A program made the translations under genes and the position numbers. Positions 6,736 to 7,848 of a stretch of DNA of 7,848 nucleotides are shown here, piece by piece. Under the pieces are notes generated by a model. It did not search any database. It had not been told where the DNA came from and saw only the letters and a list, made by a program, of their open reading frames with translations. This DNA comes from Alphaproteobacteria bacterium UBA685. GTDB lineage: Bacteria > Pseudomonadota > Alphaproteobacteria > Puniceispirillales > Puniceispirillaceae. The stretch spans positions 7,666-15,513 of the forward strand of contig DBMZ01000167.1 in NCBI GenBank assembly GCA_002299005.1. Reading direction: 5' to 3'. Each line of letters starts with the position of its first letter. Position 1 is the first letter of the stretch.

Positions 6736-6766
6736 TTGCCATGATTCCAGATTATTTTTCTAAAAT
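6736..6766 (+). promoter_or_regulatory. Candidate promoter of the persulfide dioxygenase-rhodanese gene
   Basis: TTGCCA (6736-6741) and TAAAAT (6761-6766) match the -35 and -10 consensus in four and five of six positions. The 19-base spacing is longer than ideal. The start of transcription would fall near 6773, inside the inverted repeat at 6769-6783, which would suit repression. No terminator is seen between the SDR stop and this point, so read-through from the SDR gene is also possible. Confidence 0.35.
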
Positions 6767-6768
6767 AT

Positions 6769-6783
6769 ATGCTAATATAGCAT
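6769..6783. promoter_or_regulatory. Perfect inverted repeat, candidate operator
   Basis: ATGCTA (6769-6774), a three-base spacer ATA, and TAGCAT (6778-6783) form a perfect dyad in an AT-rich stretch 30 bases before the start codon of the persulfide dioxygenase fusion. Genes of this kind are often repressed by sulfide- or persulfide-sensing ArsR-family proteins (BigR/SqrR type), which bind short AT-rich dyads near the start of transcription. The link to such a regulator is inference. No regulator gene is in the window. Confidence 0.5.
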
Positions 6784-6813
6784 TATGTTTTTGTAAAAGA
6801 GGTCACCGAATCC

Positions 6814-7827
6814 ATGATTTTTAGACAATTATTTGATCATGTCTCATCAACTTACACCTACCTGATTGCCAGCCGTAAGGGTGGTGAGGCGTTGCTTGTC
6901 GACCCTGTCTTTGAGAAGACAGATCGTTATTTGAAGCTTCTTGAAGAGCTTGATTTGCGCTTGGTCAAGGTGATTGACACGCATGTTCATGCTGACCATG
7001 TCACAGCGATGGGCGCGCTTCGTGACCATACAAATTGTGTCACAGTGATGGGTGAGCAAAGCCCGGTGGATGTTGTCTCTATGCGCGTCACAGATGGTGA
7101 GCGTGTGACCATTGAAGGTATTAATATGACCGCGCTTTATACGCCGGGCCATACGGATGACAGCTATTGTTTCCAGATGGATGATCGCATCTTTACAGGC
7201 GATACACTGCTTATCAGAGGCACGGGGCGCACGGACTTTCAAAATGGTGATGCGGGCGCGCAATATGACAGCCTATTTGGCCGCTTGCTATCATTGCCAG
7301 AGCAGACTTTGATCTATCCTGCGCATGATTATAAGGGCGATATGGTCTCTACGATTGGCGAGGAAAAAGCCTATAATCCGCGCCTGCAAGTCTCATCACG
7401 CGCCGCTTATATTGAGCTGATGAATAACCTTAATTTGCCTAATCCAAAGATGATGGATGTGGCAGTGCCTGAGAATATCAAAATGGGCATCACGATGGAG
7501 GCGCAAAAGCAGGTGAGCCATGTTGACGCTGATAAATTAGCGGCAATGGCGCAAGATGATTTTGTGCTGATTGATTTGCGTGAAGAGGGCGAGCGCGCAA
7601 GGCACGGGGCCATTGCGGGTGCGGTGCATGCCCCCTATAGCCAATTTTATCGTCAATTAGATGTGCTTGGCGCCTATGGGGCAAAGCCGCTTATCTTTTA
7701 TTGTGCGGCGGGTGAACGCTCTGCGATGGCTGTCAGGCTTGCGCAAGATAAAGGGTTTAACAGCGCGGCGCATTTGCTCGGCGGTTATGCGGCTTGGCAA
7801 GAAGGCGGCTTTGCGGCCGCACGCTAA
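6814..7827 (+). CDS. Persulfide dioxygenase (ETHE1-like)-rhodanese fusion protein
   Basis: The 337-residue product joins two sulfur-handling domains. Residues 1-about 235 form a metallo-beta-lactamase fold of the ETHE1 type, which oxidises glutathione persulfide to sulfite and glutathione using mononuclear Fe(II). The opening FRQLFDHVSSTYTYLIA is typical. HVHADH (57-62), TPGHTDDS (110-117), FTGDTLLIRGTGRTDF (127-142) and YPAHDY (168-173) are visible. By comparison with ETHE1 the iron ligands are His57, His113 and Asp130. Residues about 236-337 form a rhodanese domain with the active-site loop CAAGERS (297-303) and catalytic Cys297, able to carry a persulfide. Known fusions of this layout can couple persulfide oxidation with sulfur transfer between glutathione persulfide, sulfite and thiosulfate. 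The ATG is preceded by AAGAGG (6797-6802), 11 bases upstream. Both active sites look complete. No sulfide:quinone oxidoreductase gene is beside it in the window. Confidence 0.93.
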   Translation: MIFRQLFDHVSSTYTYLIASRKGGEALLVDPVFEKTDRYLKLLEELDLRLVKVIDTHVHADHVTAMGALRDHTNCVTVMGEQSPVDVVSMRVTDGERVTIEGINMTALYTPGHTDDSYCFQMDDRIFTGDTLLIRGTGRTDFQNGDAGAQYDSLFGRLLSLPEQTLIYPAHDYKGDMVSTIGEEKAYNPRLQVSSRAAYIELMNNLNLPNPKMMDVAVPENIKMGITMEAQKQVSHVDADKLAAMAQDDFVLIDLREEGERARHGAIAGAVHAPYSQFYRQLDVLGAYGAKPLIFYCAAGERSAMAVRLAQDKGFNSAAHLLGGYAAWQEGGFAAAR

Positions 7828-7848
7828 ATTTATCTAAAAAGGCCCTAT

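Noticed and set aside
7828..7848. Possible left arm of a terminator (AAAAAGGCCC) after the persulfide dioxygenase gene
   Set aside because: The window ends before any right arm or U-tract could be seen, so a hairpin cannot be supported.

Overview
The window reads as ordinary chromosomal DNA from an alphaproteobacterium. The HflX, TypA, PCuAC and persulfide dioxygenase proteins all have an alphaproteobacterial look. The genes are tightly packed, of mid-range GC by eye, and written with many GAT/TTG/GCG-type codons. A marine SAR116-like lineage is my best guess, but the placement is inference. I see no tRNA, rRNA, CRISPR array, insertion sequence, phage gene or integration site.

Layout from left to right. 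(1) Positions 1-146 hold the last 47 codons of a gene ending like aerobic glycerol-3-phosphate dehydrogenase (glpD). (2) After a 179-bp gap comes typA/bipA (326-2140, +), a complete ribosome-associated GTPase. (3) A bidirectional hairpin terminator (2161-2203) separates typA from a convergent aldehyde dehydrogenase gene (2224-3672, -), which is closest by motif to the alpha-ketoglutaric semialdehyde dehydrogenase type. (4) A 244-bp divergent intergenic region leads to hflX (3917-5251, +), a second ribosome-associated GTPase, apparently started at TTG. (5) Eleven bases past the hflX stop is the end of a convergent periplasmic copper chaperone of the PCuAC family (5263-5808, -) with a histidine-rich tail. 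(6) A short divergent promoter region follows, where the -10 elements of the two strands overlap, and then an SDR oxidoreductase (5899-6732, +). (7) An 81-bp gap contains a perfect 6-3-6 inverted repeat just before a persulfide dioxygenase-rhodanese fusion gene (6814-7827, +), which ends 21 bases before the window edge.

The genes do not form one pathway or one operon; orientation changes four times. Two themes recur. TypA and HflX are both translational GTPases linked to ribosome assembly or rescue under stress. The copper chaperone and the persulfide dioxygenase-rhodanese protein both serve redox, metal or sulfur homeostasis. The points most worth following up are regulatory: the putative operator in front of the persulfide dioxygenase fusion and the overlapping divergent promoters between the copper chaperone and the SDR gene. 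I found no convincing previously undescribed system.
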